From NCBI GenBank assembly GCA_024734555.1, contig JANPWX010000558.1:186001-250000 (forward strand): a stretch of DNA of 64,000 nt. The letters run 5' to 3'. The notes under the pieces are model-generated. The model did not search any database, was not told the DNA's origin, and was given only the letters and a program-made list of their open reading frames with translations. This DNA comes from Trochalopteron elliotii (lineage: Eukaryota; Chordata; Aves; Passeriformes; Leiothrichidae). How positions within the stretch are numbered: position 1 is the first letter of the stretch; each line of letters begins with the position of its first letter. Shown piece after piece: positions 1 to 12,030 of the stretch. The translations under genes were made by a program, and so were the position numbers.

Positions 1-3000
1 TTATGATGACAGTATTTGTGTCAGCCAGTCCCTTTATAGAAATAAGTCTTTAAAAATAATCCCCTAGTTAATACACAGACAACAACACAGTGTATCCAAT
101 ATCCAATCATCCTTTGAAAGGCTTATTTGCCCCAGCTGTTCTCAGTTGGGATTACTTTATTGGACAACTTTCACCAGCTCAAAGGTGAAAAAAAGATTGC
201 ACGTATGAGCTACTTGGTCACCTCCAGGTCTGTAACCAAACACATCACTTAGTACAATAAACTGTACTAGCATATTCCCACTCAAAATTAGTTTTTAACA
301 ATGCTCCAGATACTTAATCTGTTTCACTTTATGGCAACATGAATGCAAGCAAAGCATGGGAACAGGAAAAGGGAGGTGAGCAGGCCAAGGCCTCATGTTG
401 TTCCTGAAACCTGGACACAAGTCAGATGCTCACTGCCTGTATTAGTTTATATATTACATTGCTTTATGAGTTCAAGGGAAGAAAACTGTATCAGTGAAGA
501 AAAAGACAAGAAACATCTCAGGTTGTTCCTTTTGGTGTCAGTATGATTTAATTCCCTTTAAATTAAATTTGGCGTTTATTGGCTGGAAGACAAACAGGAA
601 ATGGATGTAACTGATCTTGGCTTCAGCTTGGAAACATAATGTCATTTCCACTACCTGCCTTCCTGATTGGCAGTCTCCAACACGGACCCAGCAGCTTTTA
701 AATGCTGATACATTTATCCTTTCTTATTCTTCTTTCATCCCTCTCTAATTGCAAAAATGTTTTCTTAGAAAGGAAAATACTGAAACAAAAACACCTCAAA
801 GATGTTCAAAGGCAATAGACAAAATACAAATACAGAAATGAATGACATTTCTAGTTAATAAAGTCAATAGCTGAGAAGAGCATAGCTTCAGAGTTGTTTT
901 TAGCAGTAGAGTCACAATCTCTTTTGCAAAAGACTAAAAGTGGTAGCAGTAAATTAATCTTCAAATGTCTGCAAGTAAGTCTGCAAACAGCCAGAACCAG
1001 CTGGTTTGCAATCCTTAACATGACAGCAGTAACAAACTAACAGCTCAAAGCACACAAGGAAGAGAAACTCATTTTATGGTATTCCATGGAACTGATTATT
1101 GTCTGAACAGGTCCTTTCCCTATGGTTACACTCTCTACTACACTCCAATTTTTTTTTCTTATTGCAACTTACACCAAATACTCTCCTATTTCTACAGATT
1201 CAAGTGCTCCCTTTCCAATTAAAAAATCCACTTGAACATGCAACTTTCCAGTCTTGGTGTTCTTCACCTTGGCAGTCTCTTGTCTATTCATTACCATAGG
1301 AATGAAATGTGACCTCTCCAACTAAATCCCCAAGTTAGGACAAACATGGCACTAAAATTGCTGGATGTGTTATGTGGCACAATTATCTGTATGAATATGT
1401 GGAAGGAGAGTGACTACTCTTTTACTTCTTTCTGACACAACAGGGACTATAAGAAAAGGAGGAAGCCAAGAACAAGAACATATGGGGATAAACCTGGCTG
1501 AGGGGGAAAGTATTCCATCTGTCAGTCTCATAGTATTTTTTGACTTGTGAAGAGTAGATGGCCATACTGGAGTAGGCCTGTGCGAGTCTGCTGTTTTGGA
1601 CAATGCCTAAAAATAGTTACAACACTAATGCACATTTAGGCCACAGGAATTTTAAGACTGACATGCGCTCGTCTAACTGAAAGTAATTTTCACTATGTAA
1701 ACTGCACAGACTCACTTGAGCCTTCCTGCTATGATCTTCTGTGCTGATAAAGGTTTAAAAATGGTGACAGTTGTCCTCAAGCCACCAGCTGAACTGGCAT
1801 CCAACATAGTCCTGAGTTCAAGTCACCAGCTCCAGCCAGCACATTATGTACCTCACAACTAGCTTGGATGAGAGGGCACTGGGACATCTATTAAAAAATA
1901 GAGCTGTATCCTTTTTTTATCCCCTTGGATTCCAACTTAAAAACAAGAGTTTGTGCAAACTGACCTTGTAAATGAACTGGAATGCAGAGAGACACTCTCC
2001 TGAAATGCTCTGGATGAAATGAGCAATAACTGAGTACACACCAATTGTAAAAAACAAAGTTGGTCCAAGAGGCCAGTATGAGCTGATCTTATTTTTCTAT
2101 GTCATCCTGAAATGCTGTCCTCATGTGAAAACACTCTGCCACAAGAATAATTTTAGTAAGAAAGCTTCTACCTCAGATCAAGACACGTAAGAGAATAACA
2201 CGCTCTCTTGCACAGGTGTAAAACCAAAATGGAGAACAAAGTTTCACCACATGAAACAGTAACAGAAAATAGCAAGTTTCCTTCCCCAGAATCACACCAA
2301 GATCCCTTCTCTTTTCTTTAACACTCTAAAGGCCAAGAAATTATTTTCCTCCCTTTTTTTCTCACTGTTCCTTTTATTAAGTCCAACTATTTCCTGCATG
2401 GGCTACTTGTACAGTTCTGGACTTTGCTTGCAGTAATAATCGCTCTCCCCTTGCCAGAGAAAGGAAAGATATTTTACAGACATCCTCAATAACAGAATTC
2501 ATCAGCACAAAGAGCAGAATACATTGAACACTGAAAGAAGAGGTAAAACTTCAATTGTGCAGTAAGATTAAGATTGTGCCATTCAATTAAAATTAAGCAG
2601 CAAACATAGCACCATACAAACAATCAGAAAAGTCTCTGAGATCAGTAAAGATTGTGGTACTTTGTGTCCATGAGGCGCTAAAAAAGAAACTTCCGGTTTT
2701 TTAAAACTAAAAACATCAGTTTCAGAAGAAATAAAAGACCAAATCAAAGGAACAACAGCACATGTATTTGTTAGTTTCACAAAACATATGCACAGTAGAA
2801 TACTGTGTAATAATAAAATGGATTCAGTAATACACAAATTCCCTGCGTGATTTGCTATTACTTTATACAATGTGGGGAACAAAGTGCCTTTTGCAGAGCT
2901 AGCATAGCAGAGAATCAAACACAAATCACACCTACAAGAGTAGAACCTAGAGCTCCCAACTGGGATCAGAAATCATACTTCCTAAAATAAAGGAAAATGC

Positions 3001-4047
3001 ATTTTAGCCCTAAATGGTTTAGGGACAGGAAAATTGCCATGAAATTACAAACAGGAACAGATACACAACTTGTGGAAGATCCACTGACAGACAACGGTAA
3101 CAGCACTCAGGAGAAGGAAGAGATATTTGTGTCCTCATTGCGATGCCAGAGATGTCGTCATCTTCTGCTTCCAGTTCCACCGGTTTAGTATGACTCTCAG
3201 CAGACTTGGTCATGCCAGCAGCTACAGTGCCTTTAAATGCAATACATTTTAAACACAGCCTTTGATCCAAAAAGTCCATTAACAATTCTGTAACAAACCA
3301 ACACAGATCATTCTACATCTGCCACATTATACACTGATTCTACAGGGACTTGTTACCGGCCATAGCCAAAGAAAAAGCCTGGAAAAGTTCAACTTTGACT
3401 TTGTCCATTAGTGTTTCTTAGGTCCTTTAACAAAGGACACCAGGGAGACAATTCCATAGCAAATCATTTCACATGACAGTGCATTTCACTGTAACAGCCC
3501 CTTCCTCGACCTCCTCATGTGTTTAGGTACTCAGGTTTGCTCTTTACCCAAATATTGTCTTTTTTGCTCTTTCTACATGTGAAAAATACCCTTTAACTTT
3601 ACAACCATACCAGTCATGAAAACCTGGTCTACACAGCTGTTACTGAAAGCTTTCTATTATAGTGTTTAAAAACTAAAGGATGGCATCTTTTGAAATTTTC
3701 CTTGTTTGTTTAACTGTATTGTTTCCAGTTAAGTTAATCTAAACATTTGTCTTCAGTAACACCAAGTATATGAGCACTGAGTGTGACTCTGACCAGACAA
3801 GAATCACAGCAGCACATGTAACAACATGGCAAAAATTCCACAGGATAAGAACTGAGAAAGGTGTATGGCACTCCTGATGTCCCAACAGTGAGCCCAAGAG
3901 TTACATACCAAACAACTAACAACCACAAGTTTATGGGCATCATGTCCATCAAAACCAACAGTCAAATCCTACTGCAAGGACTTTGTTATTTTCCCAGTAT
4001 ATAACTGAAGCTTACAGTAAAGTGTACATAAAGTTAAACCTGACAGC
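1..4047. other. Region downstream of PARP11, no gene recognised
   Basis: AT-rich sequence beyond the nearest PARP11 poly(A) signal. I see no exon with family similarity, no LINE or LTR and no RNA gene. Another minus-strand AATAAA (reads TTTATT at 2373-2378) would allow a longer PARP11 3' UTR of about 2.2 kb, so part of this stretch may be transcribed. A minus-strand ORF at 3019-3285 has an acidic, non-repetitive stretch and is discussed as a finding. Confidence 0.5.
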
Positions 4048-4053
4048 TTTATT
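4048..4053 (-). terminator. PARP11: Candidate PARP11 poly(A) signal AATAAA
   Basis: The plus strand reads TTTATT, which is AATAAA on the PARP11 strand, about 560 bases after the stop codon. It would give a short 3' UTR. A distal AATAAA at 2373-2378 is an alternative. No transcript evidence is available. Confidence 0.45.
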
Positions 4054-4160
4054 GAACTTTACCTGGAGAAAACTGATGAAGGACCTGTAGATCATTCTTT
4101 TTTTTCTTTTGGTTTAGAATCCAAACTAAGAGACCTCCAAACAAAGTAACATGTACAGAA

Positions 4161-4193
4161 CACAGACACACACACACAGACACACACACACGT
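4161..4193. repeat. (CA)n microsatellite
   Basis: About 32 bases of CA repeat interrupted by two GA steps, inside the probable PARP11 3' UTR. Confidence 0.85.
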
Positions 4194-4615
4194 AGCCACG
4201 TCCCCTGGGGCTTTGCTGTTGTTGTTCTTACTTTATGTTTTATAGGCAATCTTTATAAAAGATTAGTTTCATCATATGCATACTATATTAGAGGCATATT
4301 TCTACCACTTTTAATATACTTTAGAAAATCAAAACATAAATCTTGCCTTTGAAAACTTACCAATGCTCAATGTATTTAAGGCTCACTAAGCAACTTCAGA
4401 TTTGTAATAGTCTCTACATTTGAAAAATGCACTAGTAAAGTTTACAGATTTTTAAAAACAGTTCACCAGTCTCTCTTAAATATTTAATAGCTTCCCTCGT
4501 CCACAAATGTATGCCAGCTTTTCTTTCACCTCTTTCATGCATCATGTCTCTATGTTGTTGTCTTTACAAAAGGAAGAAAAATATCAAAAAACCACAAGCA
4601 ACACTTAGTTCAAAC

Positions 4616-4929
4616 TTAACAAAATTCTATTAAGTACTCAGGGTAGATTTGGTTGGCATCGAAGATGACAAAGATCTTTGGGTTCCAGGTATTATCCACA
4701 CAGCTGTCATACAAGTTCACAAAGCTTCCATCTTTTGAAGGAGGCCTCATGTATTTTGAATCACCGCCGATATAGTCACCAGTTAATACACGAGCAAGAA
4801 ACATGACTTTATCTGGTCTGTGCAGATGAGGCTGCAGGTTCACACCATGAATCTGGAAAGTATCTCCATGCTTCATGCTCTCTTTGCAGAAATGGCTGGA
4901 ATATGATGCATCTCTTGCAAAATAGGTCC
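4616..4929 (-). CDS. PARP11: PARP11 last coding exon
   Basis: Encodes the C-terminal half of the catalytic domain from [12 protein letters not shown] to [12 protein letters not shown] followed by TAA. The acceptor lies after a long T tract. One base from the previous exon completes the Gly codon. It carries the catalytic Tyr and the third triad residue. The final residue is Cys, where the human protein as I recall it ends in His. Confidence 0.95.
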
Positions 4930-7900
4930 CTTTCAAAAAAAAAGTAGAAAATTTGATGACGTTCTTACCATGACAGCTTGACTACCAGAGCATAGCCATC
5001 AAGGTGATGAAAAATGTCAGTTCTTTTATGCTCATTAGCAATCCCTTTTTTGTTGTTAATTGTTATATTATGACAACATGAGCAAATATTTTTAGTGGGA
5101 ACATTTTAGCAGGGAGACTGTCTTGTGATCAACACTGCATTGCTAGCCATCCCTTCCCCATGCCTCCTGGCCCTATCAGCCAGTTGTGACAATTACATTC
5201 CTTACTGCATCCTTAATTACACTTGCCATAAAAGCAGAGCTGTATTAAACAGCTCTTGGGTAAACAAAAGGCATGCATCACAAAGTACACACCACAGGGA
5301 ACACAATGTTGAGCTGTGAACACTACCACTGTTGTATGTGACAGCAATATTTACCTTTTCCATACACAGCAGCATGCATCCCATTTATTCTCCAGTCAAA
5401 GTTATGAATACATATTGCTTCTACAAATTCGTTACTGGTGCCATGAAACAGCATCTGCTCATTAATCGTTGGGACACCTCTTTTCTTCTTCAGTTGAGCT
5501 TTTTTCCTACAGAAAACACACAATAAATACATGAATAAGCACATAATAAATAAATAGGTGTACAAACACGCTAAATTACTACTGTGAAGACACTGCTGAG
5601 GGTACAGACCTAACACATCCTACTTTACAAGCACCTGGATGACTCTAGTTTTTAAACAGGTCAGAATTCTTAAGGTACATTTAGAAATCACACATTTCTG
5701 AATGCCATTGGACTATTTCCCAACATAGTCCAGGATTTGGAAAAAAGGTTTTCCTACATCAATTTTATCAACATTGTTCATGTGTTACTAGTTTCAATGT
5801 GGTCATTTTCTGCAGATACATCTTTAAAAGAAAGGTAATTTTGTATATTTTGTTACCTCCACCTACTTTAATGTCATGGTGGAAGGGATAATGAAGTTGG
5901 TAGATTATAAAGCATTATTACCTAGGCAAACCAGCAAAAACTGATCTAAGGGCTAGTTATGCTGAACATCTGAAATTTCTTCAATCAGTAGCCCTCTATT
6001 GTTGGCTGTTGATCTCTGACAATACACAAAAGTAGCCTCGAGTAACTTTTCTTGAAACAGGGGAATGGAACAAATTTGCAGAAAAAGTGAATAATCAATT
6101 GTCAAAAGATATCTGTAACAGTCCTTTACTATCTCTGACCAGTTCATTTCATAAAGTCAATTCAGAATTGTCATTAAAATGGGAACTATAGTAAGAGGCA
6201 AATGTCTTCTGACCACTACAGTGATGCAAATAATGACTCAAGCAATGATCAAATGTAATCCCTTATCAATTAAACAAAACACTTTTCCAAAACCATAAAA
6301 GTTTAACTAGTAATTGTTCCTCCTAAGCAGTAGAATATACTGGACACGCTGACAAGCTGGTTGTGCAGAAAGCAGAAATGCTACAACAGAACACTTTGGT
6401 AGTTTGGAACAGAAATCGAGGAGTCCAACTGTTCTAAAAAGCCTCATCTTAGCACCTTCCACAAGCAGTGACAAGATAATTGAGTTCAACAAAACTAAAT
6501 TGATCCAGAACTGTGAAAATTCTCAGCCAATTCACTCAATAAAAGACAAAACCCACAGCAAAACTAAATACCCAGAGACATGTTCTTTGTAGCTATGTAA
6601 CGACATAAGTTTTTTCTAAAACTGGTCAGCAATCTCCCTGACCAAACCCTTTTTTTACTTGCACTTCTTGACAACTCCAAACTGAGATGCTAAACCAAGT
6701 ATCATCTGCTTTTTTCTACTTTCTTCCCTGGGACACCAAAAGAAGTGAATTTGAAATGCTGGAATACCTATTTCTTTGTAATATACTACCAGGCAATGAT
6801 TTCTTCACCAGTAAGTGCAAGACTATAGCAACCTCTTGTGAACCAAGGGCAGGACCTGGCATTTTACCTTATTGAGCCTCACTCAATTGGCCTCAGCCCA
6901 TGGATCCAGCCTGTCCAGATCCCTCTGCAGAGGCCACCTGCCCTCCAGCAGACCAACACTCCCACCCAGCTTGGTGTCATTTGCAAACTGACTGAGGGTG
7001 CCCTTGATCCCCATGTCCAGACCACAGATAAAGAGATTAAACAGGACCAGCCCCAACACTGAGCCCTGGGGGGACCCCACTAGTGACCAGCTGGATGTAG
7101 CTCCATTCACCCTCTCTCCCTGGGCCTGGCTAAGCAGACAGTTTTTTACCCAGCAAACAGTGCACCTGTCTGAGCCATGAGCAGCCAGATTCTCCAAGAC
7201 AATGTTGTGGGAAAACCGTGTTGAAGGCTCTACTGAAGTCCAGGTAAAAAATAACTGCAGCCTTTCCCTCATCCACTTAGTGAGTCACCCTGTCATAGAA
7301 GGAGGTGAGGTTGGTCATCAAGCAGGACCTGCCTTTCCCAAACTTACCCTGGCTGGGCCTGACCCCTGGTTGCCCTGCACATGCTGTGTGATGGCACTGA
7401 GGATGAGCTTTTTCTTGACCTTCCCAGGCACTGAGCTCAGCCTGACAGGTCTGTAGCTCCCTGGATCCTCCTTCCAACCCTTCTTGAGCATAGGCATCAC
7501 ATTTGCTCACCCCCAGCCAACTGGGACCTCCCCAGTGAGCCGGGACTGCTGGTAAATGGTTGAAAGTGGCTCAGTGAGCACCTCCCCAGTTCCCTTAGTA
7601 CCCTCCAGTGGATTCCCTCCATCCCCATAGACTTGTGTGGGGTAACAGGTTCCATTTTCTCTTGAATTATGAGGGCTGCATTTTGCTCCCTGCTTCTGTC
7701 TACCAGCTCAGGGTCTAGGTGCCCAGATAACAATTGGTCATACTATTAATGCCTTTGTTGCCTCAGTCTCTTCCTCATCCTTTGTCACTATGTTTCCTCC
7801 ACATCTAGTAAGGGATAGAGATTCTCTATAGTCCTCCTTTTGTTGATGATTTATTTAAAAAAATATTTTTATTGCCTTTTACAGCAGTGACCAAATTAGG

Positions 7901-10900
7901 TTCTAGCTGGGCTTTGGTCCTTCTAATTATTCTCCCTGCAAAACATCTCAACATCTTTTACTCCTCCTGAGTTTCCTGCCCCTTCTTCCCAAGGTCATAA
8001 ACTCTCTTTTTTGTCTGAATTCCAGCCAAAGTTCTCTGTCTAGCCAGGATGATCTTATCTCTCAACTACTTGTCTTTCAGCACATGGGGAAAGCCTGTTC
8101 CACAGCCTTTAGGATTTCCCTCTTGGAGAGTGTCCAGCCTTCCTGGACTACTTTGCCCTTCAGGACTGTATCACAAGGGACTCTGTCAAACAGACTCCTG
8201 AACAAGCCAAAGTTCAACCTCTGGAAGTCCAAGACAGCAGTTCTGCTGATCCCCTTCCTTACTCCACCAAGTAAAAAAGGGAAAAACTGAAAGTAGGATA
8301 ACTGTCTTTAACATATATAAGGAATTTCACTTCCTCATGCATGTTAATGATAGAGCTTTAAATTAACAATAAATGAGATATCTTTAAAAAAACCACATAA
8401 CTTATCCAAAACTTTAGTATACATCTGGTTAATTATTTCCTCACACTTTAACTTAGTCTAGTTTATTTTATTAGTGCAAAACATCTTTAAACCTTCTGAT
8501 ATGTACTCCTTCCTACAAGATACACAAATAACTTTTGTCAAGTACAATTGCTTAAGACTGATACCAAAAAATAAGTGGACACCAAACTGGGCACTTCCTC
8601 CTTCTTCCAGGCCAGCACAATATGAAGAGGGAAAAGCCAAGAACTTAGAACAAGGTTTTGTAGCACATTAAACTTAAAAGAAATTGCATGAATATGTGTT
8701 AATTAGACATTTAATTCTCCTATGCTTCATAAAATTGAGAAAGTCAACAGGACCGAAATATTCATTTGCTTTGTTCAGTAAAAATTAAAATAATACAAGC
8801 CTCTCTAGGAATCATTTTACAAAAAGCTAATTTTTGTTCTTACTTCACTGTAAGGATCATGGGCATCTACCACACAGATATTCTAAAGATCTTAAATACA
8901 TTATCTGTGCTAAAGCTTTATCTGATGCATTTCTACAAGTATTACATTTCTACACCTGTAGAAGCTACACAGTCTTGAAAATTAAACTTTTAATAAAGAG
9001 AAATGACAAATAAGAATTTTTTGAAAGTTAAAAAGTAACAAATTCATTAATAATAAAAACAGTTAAACATATTTCTGCTGCATCACTTAAAACTTTTCTC
9101 CATTAACAATCCTAAAACTGTTGGTTTTAGAAATAATCTCACCTGCAAAAAAACTCCCACAAGTCTAGATTTTGTATTCTCTTAATTCTTTTAATTCGGT
9201 GGCTATCCATTGTTTTTCCAAAGAGACTAGAAACTTCATTATATTCATTTGTTTTCTTTTGCAATGGAATAAGCTGGAAAAAAAGAGGTCAGTGCGATTT
9301 CAATTCGATGCATTATTTCATTGTCACATGTTTTTGACCAATTTGCATACCAACTCTTACCTGGTATGGCTCCTCAGTATTTACATTCTCCCAGTGTGAA
9401 GGCATAGGGATAGCCTCATTTTCACAGATGAAACTTCAAATAAAAAAGGTAAAACCACATCACTTCAAAGACATGAGGCATTTTCTTCCTGTCAAACTCC
9501 TGCTCCAAACAACACAGTATGCAAAAAAAGCAAACTCCCATGAAGTTTATACAGAGCTACTAAAAAAGAGTGGTTTAAGCACATGCACTACATAAATAAA
9601 AGCTCTTAAGCCTTAATACTGAGACTAAAAGAAGGAATCTCCTGAAAGTAAGAATGTCACCACATGGAAATAAGAATACTGAATGCAATTATTCAGAAAA
9701 CAAAGTAAATGACCACATCATTGTATGCACTATTTAGCAAATATCTACTGAAAAAATGTTGACACTTCAAAAACACAGGTCTTCTTGAAAGTTAGTGTAA
9801 ATAGATTGCTACTACATTTCTTATGGCAAATGACAAATTTCTTTTTCAATGTATAACCACACTACAATGCAGAACTAAATCTTCTCTCAGAAACTATTTG
9901 GGGAAAAAACCCCACATATCCCTTGTACTCAATTTCACCTGTGGCAGTAAAACTGCATAGCTCACTTTATTGTTCAGTGAGTTCCAGATTTGCATCAGCT
10001 AGGCTTTACATCTAATGACTGACCAAACAGTAAGAAACTGGCAATCTAAAGCAATTAGACTCATAAAAGAATTGTTACAACACAATTTTTTACACTAAGT
10101 CCTTTTACAGTACATGAGTAAAATATAGGCATGACATATAACTCAATCTTTTTTTGCTATTACAACACCACTTCTAAGTAATTTATGGAGTAAGTGCATT
10201 CCATTTTTTGGTGCTGCTTCCCTGCAGCAATTCTGATTCAACAGCTATTCAGAGCAAGTGACTCCCAAAGTAATAAATATAAACAATATGGATAAAACAC
10301 TTTTGTTTCCTTTTGCTTAAAAGAATCAGGAATAAAAGAAAAATAAGGAGTCTTTCTCTTATTTCCTTACCTGAATGAATTGATTGCAAAGGGAGCTCGC
10401 TTTATTGGACGTTGTTTAAGGGTAGTTAGGTTGATTTGTTTCATCACTGAGCATAAAACAAGAATTAGGATGCAATTTTTGGGAATTCATCTACAGCATA
10501 TGAAACATTTAAGTGACATTTTTTAAAAGAATGTTACTACACCCTAAGTTACTTAACAGGAATTTCAACAAGTAACAAATCAGCATTTTCAATAAATGTT
10601 TCTAAATACATTGTCATTTATATGAGTTGGCAGAATGTCCAAATGTTACACACAAAACATTTATTTTTAAAATATCCATCTAACATTCAGCCCCACTAAA
10701 TCACAGTCAAAACTTCCACTGACTTGAATGGGATGACAAAGAATACACTATTCTTAGTGTAAGACATCATGACCTACAGACAGTAACATAAAAACTGTTC
10801 TTTAATATTTGCTTATAGTGTTTTTATTCTGGATGCAAAACATAGTTTTTAACAAAAAGACATTTCAACACAAGTAAGCATAAAACTCCTTGTATTGTTA

Positions 10901-12006
10901 GATACCACTTTACTGCCAGTATATTGCTGTTTTACTCAGTCCCCACTTTCTGTATTTGAAATATCTGAAATTTGAATACATATACTGGAATATGTATTTA
11001 TTTCCTTCATTTCATATATTTAAGCATACAGTGGTTTTGTAACTTAATCAGAAAATAAACCATCTATGGATAGAAAAACTACAAAAAAAAAAGTTACTAG
11101 AACACATTACATACATTAGAAACCTGTAATACTCTGTAATTTACAGGAATAGCATAAAGCAAGATCTTTACAATCTACTAGTAAATCCTTTTGCCTATCT
11201 CCTTGTTATACTGCGAACAGAACTGGCTTCAACTACCTGCTGAATTATTAAATCACTTTGATGCCAGTATTTTGCAGGAAGCCTCCTTCATTGCAATTTT
11301 TCTTATACAGACTGAATGGAAGAGGCTTTCCAAACTTACAGGCAGTTGCACATTAAAGAAAAAAGATTCAACCTTCCCAGTTCAAGAGATGTATCCTACA
11401 TGCCACCTGCAGCTGAAGCAAGCAGTAGGAACACAATGGAGTGCTACTAATCAAAACATGCTACTTCATTAATAATCTACACAAAAAATGCAACAGGGCA
11501 GCTGTTTCTAAAAACTCCTATGTACTTTCCAGTAAAGAAGACATTCTTAACCATGTTTTCACACCATATATGAGGACAATAACCTGCTGAAAGAACAAAT
11601 GTGCTGGTGTAGCTGAGACCTTCTATTGTTTCAATTTACTCTTTGGAGAGACACATACCTGAAAAGTCTAGTGTGTAGTTAAACTTTGCAGTGGTAAAAG
11701 ACAGAGATCCACGAGGGTCTGCTCGGAAACTCCTTTCAATGTCTTCACTGCTAATAGAGCAGTGACTGTTTGAGTCAGTCTTCAAAATAAAAGAAAAAGC
11801 ACATTAAGACAAACTCAGCCATAGGCAATTTGATGTATGGAATCCATCAGAGGCAATATACCTCCATAGGTATTTACCTGAAACATATGCCATTTACCAC
11901 ACTCAGCCAAATAAAACCAGCCCCACTGGGTATCGGAGGTATCCATGTCTTCAACTGAATTTTCCATCTTTGCAAACACATCTTCTGATGGTCCTTGAAA
12001 CATTTC
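4616..12006 (-). CDS. PARP11: PARP11, mono-ADP-ribosyltransferase (7 exons, 5' end not found)
   Basis: PARP11 transfers single ADP-ribose units from NAD+ to proteins. The family member is linked to nuclear envelope and nuclear pore organisation and to interferon signalling. Coding exons, in transcript order, are 11878-12006, 11659-11779, 10371-10446, 9361-9433, 9143-9273, 5355-5506 and 4616-4929. All have AG acceptors and GT donors, and the phases join without a stop to give 996 bases, 331 sense codons plus TAA. The first in-frame ATG is codon 2 of the first exon, giving 330 residues, close to the roughly 330-340 of mammalian PARP11. A WWE domain covers about residues 15-105 (core [19 protein letters not shown]). 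The PARP catalytic domain covers about 115-330, with the H of LFHGTS near 197, the Y of GKGTYFA near 229, and the third triad position in the last exon (NQIYPEYLI). An H-Y-I type triad means mono- rather than poly-ADP-ribosylation. A short upstream coding exon is expected and may lie in or near the gap at 15415. The gene looks intact. Confidence 0.95.
4930..5354 (-). other. PARP11: PARP11 intron (425 bp)
   Basis: Bounded by a GTAAAT donor and an AG acceptor. No repeat or RNA gene recognised. Confidence 0.85.
5355..5506 (-). CDS. PARP11: PARP11 coding exon with catalytic His
   Basis: Encodes [17 protein letters not shown], then LFHGTS with the NAD-binding His, and HNFDWRING. It enters after a split Arg codon (AG|G) and leaves after one base of a Gly codon. 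Donor is G|GTAAAT and acceptor is TTTTCTGTAG. Confidence 0.95.
5507..9142 (-). other. PARP11: PARP11 intron (3.6 kb) with CR1 insertion
   Basis: The largest intron between the identified coding exons. Its middle is occupied by a CR1 LINE in the same orientation as the gene (about 6870-8265). The flanks at 5507-6869 and 8266-9142 are AT-rich with nothing recognised. Confidence 0.8.
6870..8265 (-). mobile_element. CR1 LINE fragment, 5'-truncated, reverse transcriptase region
   Basis: On the minus strand the conceptual product contains the CR1 reverse-transcriptase blocks [14 protein letters not shown] and the catalytic motif region [12 protein letters not shown]. The usual FADD catalytic box reads FAND, and the frame is broken by several stops and shifts, so the copy is dead. 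Upstream (towards 8265) the match runs on into the CR1 segment before the RT core. Ends are judged by eye and may be off by tens of bases. Confidence 0.9.
9143..9273 (-). CDS. PARP11: PARP11 coding exon (WWE-PARP linker)
   Basis: Encodes [20 protein letters not shown], then [20 protein letters not shown] and FFC, the start of the PARP catalytic domain including its conserved N-terminal helix. Acceptor CCAG and donor AG|GTGAGA. It ends with two bases of a split Arg codon. Confidence 0.95.
9361..9433 (-). CDS. PARP11: PARP11 coding exon
   Basis: Encodes [19 protein letters not shown] followed by EEPYQ, linking WWE and catalytic domains. The first base completes a split Ser codon. Donor is CAG|GTAAGA and acceptor is TTTGAAG. 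Only an 87-bp intron separates it from the next coding exon. Confidence 0.95.
9434..10370 (-). other. PARP11: PARP11 intron (0.9 kb)
   Basis: AT-rich, no repeat family or RNA gene recognised. Confidence 0.8.
10371..10446 (-). CDS. PARP11: PARP11 coding exon (end of WWE domain)
   Basis: Encodes [20 protein letters not shown] followed by AINSF. This is a typical WWE C-terminal strand followed by the basic RPIKRAP linker. Acceptor ATGCTCAG and donor TTCAG|GTAAGG. The exon starts in phase 1 and ends with two bases of a Ser codon. Confidence 0.95.
10447..11658 (-). other. PARP11: PARP11 intron (1.2 kb)
   Basis: AT-rich. No repeat family or RNA gene recognised. Confidence 0.75.
11659..11779 (-). 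CDS. PARP11: PARP11 coding exon (WWE domain, second part)
   Basis: Encodes [18 protein letters not shown], then [20 protein letters not shown], the middle of the WWE fold. The acceptor follows a T-rich tract ending TTTTGAAG, and the donor is TCAG|GTATGT. It leaves one base of the next codon. Confidence 0.93.
11878..12006 (-). CDS. PARP11: PARP11 first identified coding exon
   Basis: Encodes [20 protein letters not shown], then [20 protein letters not shown] and MFQ, the start of the WWE domain. The acceptor is TTTCAG directly after a TG repeat, and the donor is CAG|GTAAAT. The reading frame is open at its 5' edge in phase 0, so a short upstream coding exon could join. Without one, translation could begin at the Met in its second codon. 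Confidence 0.93.
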
Positions 12007-12013
12007 CTGAAAC

Positions 12014-12030
12014 ATACACACACACACACA
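12014..12030. repeat. (CA)n microsatellite next to a PARP11 splice acceptor
   Basis: Short CA run, read as TG on the PARP11 strand, followed by an A run (T on the PARP11 strand). It starts seven bases upstream of the exon boundary, so it forms part of the polypyrimidine tract region. Confidence 0.85.

Noticed and set aside
6883..7272. Reverse-transcriptase-like ORF as a possible domesticated gene
   Set aside because: It is a CR1 remnant with a mutated catalytic box (FAND) and frame breaks beyond this segment.
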